Shown piece by piece: positions 1 to 9,455 of a DNA stretch of 64,000 nucleotides. Where the stretch lies: NCBI RefSeq assembly GCF_014647975.1, contig NZ_BMQF01000001.1, forward strand, positions 744,001-808,000, given 5' to 3'. The notes below the pieces were generated by a model that searched no databases, had not been told where the DNA came from, and was given only the letters and a program-made list of their open reading frames with translations. The DNA comes from Streptomyces fumigatiscleroticus. GTDB taxonomy: Bacteria > Actinomycetota > Actinomycetes > Streptomycetales > Streptomycetaceae. Numbering within the stretch: position 1 is the first letter of the stretch; the number at the start of each line of letters is the position of its first letter. Both the position numbers and the translations under genes were made by a program.

Positions 1-1557
<1,557 letters not shown>

Positions 1558-1590
1558 CGCCCCGGGCCCGGACGGGCCCGCCCGCTCCCC

Positions 1591-1631
1591 GGTTCCGCCC
1601 CGGCCGGCACCTGCCCGGCCGGGGCGGAGCC
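1591..1631 (+). terminator. Hairpin terminator after icd
   Basis: Arms 1591-1607 and 1615-1631 pair over 17 bp with one G-T wobble (GGTTCCGCCCC against GGGGCGGAGCC in the outer part). It lies 34 bp after the icd stop. No U-run follows, as is usual in Streptomyces. Confidence 0.7.
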
Positions 1632-1707
1632 GTATGCCATGCCGCCGCCGGGACGTCCCCGGTTTCCTGCCCGCCGTACCCCACCGACCACCTCCCCGGA
1701 GCAGCCC

Positions 1708-2535
1708 GTGCCGCACCCTGCCCCGTCCTTCGCGCTCCTGCCCGGCGCCGACGACTCCCCCGTGATCCTCCACGTGCCGCACTCCGCCCGGGAGATACCG
1801 TCCGACGTGCGCGCGGGCATCGTGCTGGACGACGCGGAGCTGGAGCGGGAGCTGGACCACATCACCGACGCGCACACCGCGGAGATCGCCGAGGCGGCGG
1901 CGGAGCGGTGCGGCGTCAGGCCGTGGCGGTTCGTCAACCGGCTGTCCCGGCTGGTGGTCGACCCCGAGCGGTTCCCGGACGAGCGGGAGGAGATGCTCGC
2001 CGTCGGGATGGGCGCCGTGTACACCCGGACCACCCACCGCGCGGTGCTGCGGGCGGACGGCACCGACCCTGAGCCGCTGATCGAGCGGTACTTCCGTCCC
2101 TACGCGGACGCCATGACGCGGGCGGTCGCCGGCCGGCTCGCCGCCACCGGGCGGGCCGTGATCATCGACGTGCACTCCTACCCGGCCGCCCCGCTCCCCT
2201 ACGAGCTGCACGGGCAGGGGCCCCGCCCGCCCGTCTGCCTGGGCACCGACGCCTTCCACACGCCGCCCGCGCTGACGGCCGCGGCCCGCGCGGCGTTCGC
2301 CGCCTGCGGCGGGACCGGGCTCGACAGCCCGTTCAGCGGTACCTACGTGCCGCTGGAGTTCCACGGGGAGCGGGCGGAGGTCGGCGCGCTGATGGTGGAG
2401 ATCCGCCGGGACACCTACATGACCGAGCCGGGCGGTCCCGCCGGAGAGGGCCTCGGCCGCCTCGCCACGGCGCTGGCGGAACTGGTGGACGCCGCGTCCG
2501 GTCCGGCTGCCCGCCCCGGCACGGCAGCGTCATGA
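1708..2535 (+). CDS. N-formylglutamate amidohydrolase family protein
   Basis: The HutG/FGase family hydrolyses N-formyl-L-glutamate to formate and glutamate, the last step of one histidine-degradation route; the zinc-dependent fold resembles carboxypeptidases. I start at GTG 1708 (275 aa) because GGAG at 1698-1701 sits 6 nt upstream; the longer frame from ATG 1639 adds a Pro-rich stretch unlike the family. Supporting motifs are ILHVPHSAREIP near the N-terminus, FVNRLSRLVVDPERF, IIDVHSYP in the middle (metal-binding His region) and the late MVEIRRDTYM. No other hut gene is nearby, so the true substrate may be another N-acyl amino acid. Confidence 0.8.
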   Translation: MPHPAPSFALLPGADDSPVILHVPHSAREIPSDVRAGIVLDDAELERELDHITDAHTAEIAEAAAERCGVRPWRFVNRLSRLVVDPERFPDEREEMLAVGMGAVYTRTTHRAVLRADGTDPEPLIERYFRPYADAMTRAVAGRLAATGRAVIIDVHSYPAAPLPYELHGQGPRPPVCLGTDAFHTPPALTAAARAAFAACGGTGLDSPFSGTYVPLEFHGERAEVGALMVEIRRDTYMTEPGGPAGEGLGRLATALAELVDAASGPAARPGTAAS

Positions 2536-2566
2536 GGGGCGCGGGGAACCGCGCGACCGGCCACGG
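2536..2566 (+). repeat. Streptomyces-type intergenic repeat, copy 1
   Basis: GGGGCGCGGGGAACCGCGCG followed by ACCGGCCACGG directly after the amidohydrolase stop. It matches the copies at 3877-3920 (same strand) and 9307-9377 (opposite strand). The shared core is GGGGCGCGGGG followed by GCGACC and GCCAC. Confidence 0.7.
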
Positions 2567-2634
2567 TCGGCGGAGCCCCACAGGCTGGAGCACTATCGCG
2601 TGACAGACGGACGGGGCGCGGTGAAGATGGGGGC

Positions 2635-3867
2635 ATGACGGAGGAGACCACCACGACCACCACGCTGACCGGTCAGGCGCCGCCCCCCGTACGGGACTGG
2701 CCCGCCCTCGACCTGGACGGGCCTGAGTTCGACCCGGTCCTCGCCGAGCTGATGCGCGAGGGACCGCTGACCCGCATCCGGCTGCCGCACGGCGAGGGCT
2801 GGGCGTGGCTGGCCACCCGCTACGACGACGTCAGGCTGATCACCAACGATCCGCGGTTCGGCCGTGCCGAGGTCACCCGGCGGCAGGTGACCCGGATGGC
2901 CCCGCACTTCAAGCCGCGGCCCGGCTCGCTGGCCTTCGCCGACCAGCCCGACCACAACCGGCTGCGACGGGCCGTGGCCGGCGCGTTCACCGTGGGCGCG
3001 ATGAAACGGCTGCGGCCCCGGGCGCAGGAGATGCTCGACGTCCTGGTGGACGGGCTCGTACGGCAGGGCCCCCCGGCCGATCTCGTCGAGCGGGTGCTGG
3101 AGCCGTTCCCGATCGCCGTGGTCAGCGAGGTCATGGGGGTGCCCGCCGCCGACCGGGAGCGGGTGCACCGGTGGACCCGGCAGATCATCTCCACCTCCGG
3201 CGGGCCCGAGGCCGCCGAGAAGGCCAAGCACGGCCTGTACACGTGGATCACGGACACCGTCCGCGCCCGCGCCCACAGCACCGGCGACGACGTGTACTCG
3301 CTGCTGGGCGCCGCCGTGCACCGGGGCGAGATCGGCGAGCCGGAGGCGGTGGGCCTGGCCGGGCCGTTGCAGATCGGCGGCGAGGCCGTCACCCACAACT
3401 GCGGCCAGATGCTGTACCTGCTGCTCACCCGGCCCGAGCTGGCGGAGCGGGTGCGCGAGCGGCCCGGGGCCCGCGACGCCGTCCTGGACGAGCTGCTGCG
3501 CTGGATCCCGCACCGCTCCAGCGTCGGCCTGGCCCGCATCGCCCTGGAGGACGTGGACCTGCACGGCGTGCGCATCGCCGCCGGCGAGCCCGTGTACGTG
3601 TCCTATCTGGCCGCCAACCGCGACCCGGACGTCTTCCCCGACCCGGACCGGATCGACCCCGACCGGGACCCCAACCCGCATCTGGCCTTCGGCAACGGGC
3701 CGCACCACTGCACCGGCGCCGTCCTGGCCCGCCTCCAGACCGAGCTGCTCGTGGACACCCTGCTGCACCGGCTGCCGGGCCTGCGGCTCGCGGTCCCGCC
3801 CGACCAGGTGGCCTGGCGCCGCAAGACCATGATCCGGGGACCACGGACCCTGCCCTGCACCTGGTGA
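2635..3867 (+). CDS. Cytochrome P450
   Basis: Soluble bacterial class I P450 (410 aa), a haem monooxygenase needing ferredoxin and reductase partners, which are not encoded nearby. The haem loop reads LAFGNGPHHCTGAVLARLQ with Cys359 as thiolate ligand, and the K-helix ExxR pair is Glu286/Arg289. The I-helix segment near residue 246 reads IGGEAVTHN: the acidic residue is kept, but Ala replaces the Thr usual in AGxE/DT. The N-terminus has six consecutive Thr and no membrane anchor. The gene stands alone between two intergenic repeats, so its substrate cannot be inferred from context. Confidence 0.93.
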   Translation: MTEETTTTTTLTGQAPPPVRDWPALDLDGPEFDPVLAELMREGPLTRIRLPHGEGWAWLATRYDDVRLITNDPRFGRAEVTRRQVTRMAPHFKPRPGSLAFADQPDHNRLRRAVAGAFTVGAMKRLRPRAQEMLDVLVDGLVRQGPPADLVERVLEPFPIAVVSEVMGVPAADRERVHRWTRQIISTSGGPEAAEKAKHGLYTWITDTVRARAHSTGDDVYSLLGAAVHRGEIGEPEAVGLAGPLQIGGEAVTHNCGQMLYLLLTRPELAERVRERPGARDAVLDELLRWIPHRSSVGLARIALEDVDLHGVRIAAGEPVYVSYLAANRDPDVFPDPDRIDPDRDPNPHLAFGNGPHHCTGAVLARLQTELLVDTLLHRLPGLRLAVPPDQVAWRRKTMIRGPRTLPCTW

Positions 3868-3876
3868 GCCCCTGAA

Positions 3877-3920
3877 GGGGCGCGGGGAACTGTGCGACCA
3901 GCCACGACGTACCCGCAGAC
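3877..3920 (+). repeat. Streptomyces-type intergenic repeat, copy 2
   Basis: GGGGCGCGGGGAACTGTGCG, then ACCAGCCACGACGTACCCGC and AGAC. It lies between the convergent P450 and acidic-protein genes and may serve as their shared 3' end. Confidence 0.7.
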
Positions 3921-3952
3921 GGTGTCGCGGCGGGCCGTCGGCCGGCGACCGC

Positions 3953-4498
3953 TCAGGCGCGCAGCCACTCGGTGACGACCACCTCCGCGCCGGTCCGCAG
4001 CCGCAGCGCGAACGGGCCGGAGGGCGGTACGTCGCCGGCGAAGCGGCCCAGTTCGTCGGCGCTGAGCGGCACGCCCGGCTGGGGGCCGCCGAGCACCTCG
4101 ATCCGGGCCGGCTGCGGCGGCAGCACCTGCCCCATCAGTCCCTGCCCGGACACCTCGACGTCGACCGTCACCTCCCCCGCGCGGAAGGTCAGCATCCGCG
4201 GTACCTCCGCGGCGCCCCGCACCGGCATCGCGTCGACCAGTGAGTCGAAGGTCAGCTCGGCGATCCGGGCGTCCAGGTCGTGCAGCGTGTAGGCCTCGAC
4301 GGCGAGCTGCCGCAACGGGGCCGGTACCGCGTCCAGGATGGCGGCGGCCTGCCGGAGCTCCTCCTCCAGCAGCGCGGTGTCGAAGCCCTCGTCGTCGAAG
4401 GAGACCTCGTCATTGAAGGAGACCTCGTCGTCGAAGGAGACCTCGTCATTGAAGGAGACCTCGTCGTCGAAGACACCGTCGTCGTGCGTCCCGCTCAT
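3953..4498 (-). CDS. Small acidic repeat protein, partner of the adjacent sigma factor
   Basis: 181 aa, third gene of the peptidase-sigma operon; its ATG overlaps the sigma stop as ATGA, so it is translationally coupled. Residues 9-36 are near-perfect FDDEVS/FNDEVS hexapeptides encoded by an 18/36-bp DNA repeat. Residues about 40-90 form a helical segment (LRQAAAILDAVPAPLRQLAVEAYTLHDLDA, written here in parts: LRQAAAILDAVPAPLRQLAV then EAYTLHDLDA). The C-terminal half is beta-rich (MLTFRAGEVTVDVEVSGQGL, ADELGRFAGDVPPSGPFALR). I know of no enzymatic motif. Small proteins of this layout sit beside sigma factors in other actinomycetes as far as I recall, so a role in controlling sigma activity is inferred, not shown. 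Confidence 0.85.
   Translation of the reverse strand: MSGTHDDGVFDDEVSFNDEVSFDDEVSFNDEVSFDDEGFDTALLEEELRQAAAILDAVPAPLRQLAVEAYTLHDLDARIAELTFDSLVDAMPVRGAAEVPRMLTFRAGEVTVDVEVSGQGLMGQVLPPQPARIEVLGGPQPGVPLSADELGRFAGDVPPSGPFALRLRTGAEVVVTEWLRA
4391..4480 (-). repeat. Coding 18-bp tandem repeat in the acidic protein gene
   Basis: Five 18-bp units at 4391, 4409, 4427, 4445 and 4463 alternate between GTCGTCGAAGGAGACCTC and GTCATTGAAGGAGACCTC on the plus strand, so the higher-order period is 36 bp. The last unit diverges. The repeat is in frame and encodes acidic hexapeptides. Confidence 0.95.
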
Positions 4499-5133
4499 AT
4501 CGCCTCTCCTGCCTCGAGCCGGGCCCGCAGGCGGCGCAGGCAGCGCTGGCGCATCGGCCCGATGCTGCCCACGGCGATCCCCAGTGCGGCCGAGACCTCC
4601 TGGTAGCTCGGCGGCGGCGAGGCGATCAGCACACGCAGCAACTGCCGGCACCGCTCGCCCAGTCCGTCGAACTCCTGCCACAGCCGCCGGACGCGCTCGC
4701 TCTGCGCCGCGGCCTCCTCTAAGTCCAGTACCGACTGCTCCGGCGTACGGTCCTCGCTGACCCGGTCCAGCAGCTGGGGGTCGTCCGTCGGCGTCAGCCG
4801 CCGCAGATTCCTGAGCACCTTCAGGCACTCGTTCCGCGCGGTGCTCGCCAGCCAGGAGCCCGCCTTGTGCGGTTCCCTGATCCGCCCGAGGTGCTGGGCG
4901 AAGCGGAACCAGACCGTCTGGTACACCTCGTGCGCGTCGGCGTCGGAGAGCCGGTGCGCGCGCACGACCGACCACACCAGCGGACTGAGCCCTTCCACCA
5001 GCGCCTTCCAGGCCGCCGCGTCTCCGTCGGCGGCGGACTGGACGAGCCCCCCGAGATCTGCACGGTCCACGTCCCCACCCCTCGTGTACGGCAAGTCATC
5101 GTACGCCGTGGAGGGGACGGCTTCGGTCCTCAT
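4495..5133 (-). CDS. RNA polymerase sigma factor (ECF-like, sigma-70 family) with a TTA codon
   Basis: 212 aa. Region 2 lies at about 40-100 (LSPLVWSVVRAHRLSDADAH, VYQTVWFRFAQHL, GSWLASTARNECLKVLR) and region 4 at about 155-205 (LGERCRQLLRVLIASPPPSY followed by QEVSAALGIAVGSIGPMRQR). There is no sigma-1.1 or region 3, as in ECF sigmas. ATG 5133 overlaps the stop of the upstream S8 gene as ATGA, and its own stop overlaps the next ATG. Codon 138 (bases 4720-4722) is TTA, read by the bldA tRNA, so translation is probably delayed to late growth. It is the obvious candidate to recognise the 33-bp motif found upstream of this operon and at 11330-11362. Confidence 0.9.
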   Translation of the reverse strand: MRTEAVPSTAYDDLPYTRGGDVDRADLGGLVQSAADGDAAAWKALVEGLSPLVWSVVRAHRLSDADAHEVYQTVWFRFAQHLGRIREPHKAGSWLASTARNECLKVLRNLRRLTPTDDPQLLDRVSEDRTPEQSVLDLEEAAAQSERVRRLWQEFDGLGERCRQLLRVLIASPPPSYQEVSAALGIAVGSIGPMRQRCLRRLRARLEAGEAI

Positions 5134-6566
5134 GCGCCGACGGTCTGCTGTACGACGGGCACCGGGCGCCAGGTGGGCGGCAGCAGCGCGGGCACGTGCG
5201 CCCCGCGCACCTCCGCGAACCCGGTGTTGACGGTGAGCAGCTGCCGGCGGGCCAGGCGCGGGTCGGTCTCCTTGTGCGCCGTCATGTGCGCGGCGACCAG
5301 ACCGGCGGCCACCGGGGTGGCGAACGACGTGCCGCTCCAGTTGGCGAACCCCTCGAACATCACCTGGTCCGGCTTGGCCGACGGGTTGTCCCCGTTGTCG
5401 CTGAGCACACCGGTGTGGCGCGGGTACTGGCAGGTGCAGACGTAGCCGAAGCCGAACCGGCAGGCGTCGTAGGTGGAGTGCTGGTACACGTACGGCACGG
5501 GTGCCTCGAAGCCGGTGAGGGAGCTGGTGAGGCGCTCGCCGGGGGCGTAGGCCTTCACCCAGGGGCCGTGGTTGCTGAAGCAGGCGCCGAACTCGCCGTC
5601 GCTGCGCAGCGCGCCGACGGAGAGCACCACGTCCTCGAAGCCGGGCAGGTCGGCGTAGGCGGCGGGCCAGAAGGGGGTGGCGCTGGCGTTGTTGCCGGCG
5701 GCGGCGACGAGCAGGGTGCGCCGGTCGCGCAGCTCCCGCATGAAGGCGTCCACGCCGAGCAGGCCGTCGGTGCGGCCGTTGGTGGTGCCGGCGGAGAGGC
5801 TGATGACGTCGGGCCAGCCGCCCTGCTCGACGGCGTCGAAGAGCTTCTCGCCGAACTCGGACTCCAGGATCGCACCGGCGTCGTTGAGGGTGTTGCGGAC
5901 GGTGATGTCGGTGTTGGGCGCGACGGCGGCGAGCAGCCCGGCGATGAACGTGCCGTGGCCCACGTACTGCTGGAGCACCCCGTCGTCGTCGCACTCGGCG
6001 AGCTGGGCGTCGCCCGTGGTGTGGCACAGCAGCGGGTAGGAGCGGTAGTCGCCCATGAGGCCGGTGTCGACGACGAGGACGCCGACGGCGGTGTCCGGGT
6101 CGTGGGCCGCCCCGTCCGCCGACGGGTTGGGCGGCTGGGTGAGCGGGGCGGGCACGGGCTCGTCGCCGGGGCAGGCGTTGACGGCGATCGACACCACGTG
6201 GTTGCGGCTGACCAGCCGGCGTCCCGCGCGGCCCTCCATCTCCCGGCAGGCCCTGAGGGCGCCCGCGACGGCGCGGTCGCCGCGCCGGTCGCCGTGGCCG
6301 GGGTCGCCGACCTGGATGCGGGTGATGCCCGAACGGTTGGTCTCCGGGCTCGCCCGGCCCACCCGGTCCGCGGTCAGCCCGGTCACCGCGGTGAAGTGCT
6401 CCCGCACGGTGTCCTCGACGAGCCGGGCCTCCTCGCCGTCGCGGGCGAGGACGACACCCTTCTCGTAGAAGAACTCCGCGGAGTCGTCCGGGCCCATCGC
6501 CAGCGGGACGTCGGGCATCGAGCGCTGGATCTGGTCGAACTGCTCGTGGAATCGTCGCGGTGCCAT
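5130..6566 (-). CDS. S8 (subtilisin-like) serine peptidase, apparently intracellular
   Basis: 478 aa, first gene of the operon with the sigma factor and acidic protein. The triad is visible: Asp167 in VVDTGL, His204 in GHGTFIAG and Ser414 in SGTSFATP, with oxyanion Asn292 in AAAGNNAS. There is no signal peptide or standard I9 propeptide; residues 1-155 are an N-terminal region of unknown role. The start is ATG 6566 behind AGGGGGAGGA. Three Cys lie close together near residues 369-379, unusual for a cytosolic protein. Context (CHAT protein opposite, sigma factor downstream) suggests regulated proteolysis rather than nutrient digestion; substrates are unknown. Confidence 0.92.
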   Translation of the reverse strand: MAPRRFHEQFDQIQRSMPDVPLAMGPDDSAEFFYEKGVVLARDGEEARLVEDTVREHFTAVTGLTADRVGRASPETNRSGITRIQVGDPGHGDRRGDRAVAGALRACREMEGRAGRRLVSRNHVVSIAVNACPGDEPVPAPLTQPPNPSADGAAHDPDTAVGVLVVDTGLMGDYRSYPLLCHTTGDAQLAECDDDGVLQQYVGHGTFIAGLLAAVAPNTDITVRNTLNDAGAILESEFGEKLFDAVEQGGWPDVISLSAGTTNGRTDGLLGVDAFMRELRDRRTLLVAAAGNNASATPFWPAAYADLPGFEDVVLSVGALRSDGEFGACFSNHGPWVKAYAPGERLTSSLTGFEAPVPYVYQHSTYDACRFGFGYVCTCQYPRHTGVLSDNGDNPSAKPDQVMFEGFANWSGTSFATPVAAGLVAAHMTAHKETDPRLARRQLLTVNTGFAEVRGAHVPALLPPTWRPVPVVQQTVGA

Positions 6567-6597
6567 GGCGTGTCCTCCCCCTCCGTGGACGGTACGT

Positions 6598-6630
6598 CAA
6601 TGAGAGCCCCGCGGACGTCGATTGATACAG
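6598..6630. promoter_or_regulatory. Shared bipartite promoter or operator motif, copy A
   Basis: CAATGAGAGC (6598-6607), a 15-bp spacer, then TGATACAG (6623-6630), between the divergent S8 and CHAT genes. The same two blocks with the same spacing occur at 11330-11362. Read on the minus strand it is CTGTATCA-N15-GCTCTCATTG, which has -35/-10 spacing and ends 31 nt before the S8 start codon. Confidence 0.7.
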
Positions 6631-6640
6631 CCCCCGACCG

Positions 6641-9283
6641 GTGTGGGGTGCAGCGGGGCCCACTACCATCCGGAGGGTGACAGCGGGAAACGACCCGGTT
6701 CTCGAACTGCTGCCGATGGTGTTCGCCGCCCCCAACGAGGCACGGCTGCGGGCCGAGGGGGTGCTCGGCACCGGCCCGTCACCGTTGCACGCCTCCGTCG
6801 CCCACCAGGTGATCGGCATCTGGCAGCGCGACTTCGGCGACCTGCGCCTGGCCCTGACCCATCTGCGGCGCGCCCGCGATCTGGCGGTCCGCGCGGATTC
6901 GGCCGACCGGGAGGTGGACGTCCTGGCGACGCTGGGGGTGGCGCTGGTGCACGCCGGCCGCACCCGGGAGGGCCTGGCCGCCTTCGAGCGGGGTGTCGCG
7001 CGCGGCGGCGGACACACCCGGGCCCGGGTGCTGTACCGGCGGGCCTACGTCTGGTGGGTGCTGGGCCATCACCGTGAGGCGCTGGAGGACGTACGCCGCG
7101 CGATACCGGTGCTGCGGCAGGCGGACGACGTCATCTGGACGGCGCGGGCGGTGACGCTGCGCGCCACGGTGCATCTGGCGCTGGGCGCGGTGGAACGGGC
7201 CGAGGCCGACTTCGCCGCGGCGGAGGCCCTGTGGGAGACCACCGACCAGGAGCACGACAAGGCCGACGCGGTGGAGAGCCGGGGGCTGGCCGCGTTCCGC
7301 TCGGGGGACATCCCGGCGGCGCTGCGGCTGCTCGACGAGGCCGAGGAGCGCTACGCCAAGCTGGGCACGCCGACGTTCATGCTGAACATCCGGCGCTGCG
7401 AGGTGCTGATGGCGGCGGGGCTCGCGCCGGAGGCGCTGGCCGAGGCGGACGCGGCGATCGCCGTGCTGGACGGTATCGGCGGGCAGTCCACCCGCAAGGC
7501 GGAGCTGCTGCTGGCCGCCGCGCGGGCCGCCCGGCTGGCGGGCGACGCGCAGACCGCGATCGCCCGCGCGGCCGTCGCCGTACGGCTCTTCTCCGGGCAG
7601 CGGCGCACCTGGTGGGAGACGCACGCCCGGCTGGTGCTGATCGAGGCGCGGGTGGCCGCCGGGCGCGGCTCGGGGCGGCTGGTGGCGGACGCGGCCGCGG
7701 TGGCCGAACGGCTGTCCTGCTTCGGCGCGCCGGCCGCGCCCCAGGCGTCGCTGCTGGCGGGCCGGATCGCGCTGGGCCTGGGCTGGACGTCGGACGCGGA
7801 GCGCCATCTGGCCGTCGCCGCCCGCAGCCGGCACAGCGGGCCGCCGCTGGCCCGGATGACGGGCTGGGCCGCGCAGGCGCTCAGAGCCCGGGCGGCCGGT
7901 TCCGCGCGGGGTGTGCTGGAGGCGTGCCGGCGCGGTCTGGACGTGCTGGACGACCACCGGATGACGCTGGGCGCCTCGGAGCTCAGGGCCCGCGCCACCG
8001 AGCAGGGCGCGGAGCTGGCCGCGCTGGCGCAGCAGGCCAGCCTGGTCTCCGGCGGGCCGCGGCGGCTGCTGGTGTGGAGCGAGCGCTGGCGGGCCACGGT
8101 GCTGTCGGCGCCGCCCACCCGGCCCCCGGCCGATCCGGCGCTGGTGAGCGGGCTGACCGCGTTCCGGGAGATCGCCGCCCGCGCGGAGGCCGCCCGGATG
8201 GAGGGCCGTCCGGTGCCGGCGCTGGAGCGGGAGCAGCGGCGGCTGGAGCGCGAGGTGCGCTCCCGGACGCTGTACATCCGCGGCGACACGCCCGGCGACG
8301 GCGCCCGGTTCGACCCCGGCAGGCTGCTGGAGCGGCTGGGCGACGGGATACGGCTGGCCGAACTCGCCGTGCTGGACGGGCGGGTGCACGTCCTGCTGTG
8401 CGGGCAGGGGCGGGTGCGCAGGTTCGAGGCCGGGCTGCTGGCCGAGGCGGAGCGGGAGGCCGAGCATGTGCAGGCCGGGCTGCGGCGGCTGGCCCATCCG
8501 GGGGCTCAGGCCCGGCTGCCGGTGGTGGAGGCCGCCGGCCGCCGTCTTCAGGAGCTGCTGCTCGGACCGGCCGCGGCGCGGCTGGGCTCCGGCCCGGTCG
8601 TGATCGTGCCGCCGGGCCGGCTGCACCGGGTGCCGTGGGCGCTGCTGCCGTCGCTGCGGGAGCGGGTGTTCAGCGTGTCGCCGTCGGCGAGCAGCTGGCT
8701 GCGCGCGCGGGAGACCGAGCCGCCGCCCGGCGGCCGGCAGGTGCTGGTGCGCGGGCCGGGCCTGGCGACCGGCGGCGCGGAGGTCCCGGAACTGGCCGAC
8801 CGGTACGACGGACCGGTGGTGCTGGAGCACGAGGAGGCGCGGGTGCCGCGTGTCCTGCACGAGCTGGACGGTGCCGCCCTCGCGCACATCGCCGCGCACG
8901 GCGACTTCCGCGCGGACAGCCCGCTGTTCTCCTCGCTGCGGATGGCCGACGGGCCGCTGATCGTGCACGACTTCGAGCGGCTGGAGAGCAGCCCGTACCG
9001 GATCATCCTGTCCTGCTGCGACACCGCCCGGTTCGCCTCGGTGGGCGCCGACGAGCTGCTCGGCCTGGTCACCGCGCTGCTGCCGCTGGGCACGGCCGGT
9101 GTGGTGGCGTGCAGCGCGCCGGTCAACGACGCCGCGGTGGTGCCGTTGATGCTCGCGCTCCACAAGGGCCTGGACGCCGGTCTGTCGCTGGCGGAGGCGC
9201 TGCGCGACGCGCGGGCGGCGCTGCCGGACGATGCGGTGCACCGGGCCACGGGGTGGGCGTTCTCGGCGTTCGGAGCGGCGTAG
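6641..9283 (+). CDS. TPR-rich CHAT-domain (caspase-like) peptidase
   Basis: About 880 aa. The N-terminal two thirds are helical TPR-like repeats (for example DREVDVLATLGVALVHAGRT, HREALEDVRRAIPVLRQADD). The last third is a CHAT domain with the caspase-type dyad: His753 in HIAAHGDF and Cys793 in LSCCDTA (numbered from GTG 6641). There is no signal peptide or membrane segment. Start is uncertain: GTG 6641, or GTG 6677, which follows a possible -10 TACCAT (6664-6669) by 7 nt and could be leaderless. It is divergent from the S8-sigma operon with a shared regulatory motif. CHAT peptidases act in proteolytic signalling or cell-suicide systems (gasdermin-linked and Csx29-type examples are known); the target here is unknown. 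Confidence 0.88.
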   Translation: MWGAAGPTTIRRVTAGNDPVLELLPMVFAAPNEARLRAEGVLGTGPSPLHASVAHQVIGIWQRDFGDLRLALTHLRRARDLAVRADSADREVDVLATLGVALVHAGRTREGLAAFERGVARGGGHTRARVLYRRAYVWWVLGHHREALEDVRRAIPVLRQADDVIWTARAVTLRATVHLALGAVERAEADFAAAEALWETTDQEHDKADAVESRGLAAFRSGDIPAALRLLDEAEERYAKLGTPTFMLNIRRCEVLMAAGLAPEALAEADAAIAVLDGIGGQSTRKAELLLAAARAARLAGDAQTAIARAAVAVRLFSGQRRTWWETHARLVLIEARVAAGRGSGRLVADAAAVAERLSCFGAPAAPQASLLAGRIALGLGWTSDAERHLAVAARSRHSGPPLARMTGWAAQALRARAAGSARGVLEACRRGLDVLDDHRMTLGASELRARATEQGAELAALAQQASLVSGGPRRLLVWSERWRATVLSAPPTRPPADPALVSGLTAFREIAARAEAARMEGRPVPALEREQRRLEREVRSRTLYIRGDTPGDGARFDPGRLLERLGDGIRLAELAVLDGRVHVLLCGQGRVRRFEAGLLAEAEREAEHVQAGLRRLAHPGAQARLPVVEAAGRRLQELLLGPAAARLGSGPVVIVPPGRLHRVPWALLPSLRERVFSVSPSASSWLRARETEPPPGGRQVLVRGPGLATGGAEVPELADRYDGPVVLEHEEARVPRVLHELDGAALAHIAAHGDFRADSPLFSSLRMADGPLIVHDFERLESSPYRIILSCCDTARFASVGADELLGLVTALLPLGTAGVVACSAPVNDAAVVPLMLALHKGLDAGLSLAEALRDARAALPDDAVHRATGWAFSAFGAA

Positions 9284-9306
9284 GCCCCGCCGGTGGTCCG
9301 ATGGTC

Positions 9307-9377
9307 GTCTGCGGGTGCGTGGTGGCTGGTCGTGCCCGCGCGGCGGAGCCGCACGTGGACAGAGCCCCGCGCCCCTT
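9307..9377 (-). repeat. Streptomyces-type intergenic repeat, copy 3
   Basis: Read on the minus strand it begins AAGGGGCGCGGGG and continues to CACGACCAGCCACCACGCAC and CCGCAGAC, matching copies 1 and 2. It contains an extra internal segment relative to them. It lies after the CHAT gene. Confidence 0.65.
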
Positions 9378-9398
9378 GGGCACGGTGTGCCGGAGGGC

Positions 9399-9440
9399 GG
9401 CGGTCCGACCCCTCCCCCGAATACCGGGGGTCGGACCGCC
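9399..9440. terminator. Bidirectional terminator between CHAT and LuxR genes
   Basis: Perfect 14-bp stem GGCGGTCCGACCCC (9399-9412) with GGGGTCGGACCGCC (9427-9440), loop 14 nt, between two convergent genes. Confidence 0.85.
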
Positions 9441-9455
9441 CGTCCGGTGGGCGGC

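Noticed and set aside
4495..7017. Very long minus-strand open frame upstream of the sigma gene
   Set aside because: Only its last 212 codons are a real gene (ATG 5133). The rest runs antisense or out of frame through the S8 and CHAT genes and is Arg/Pro-rich as expected for shadow frames in GC-rich DNA.
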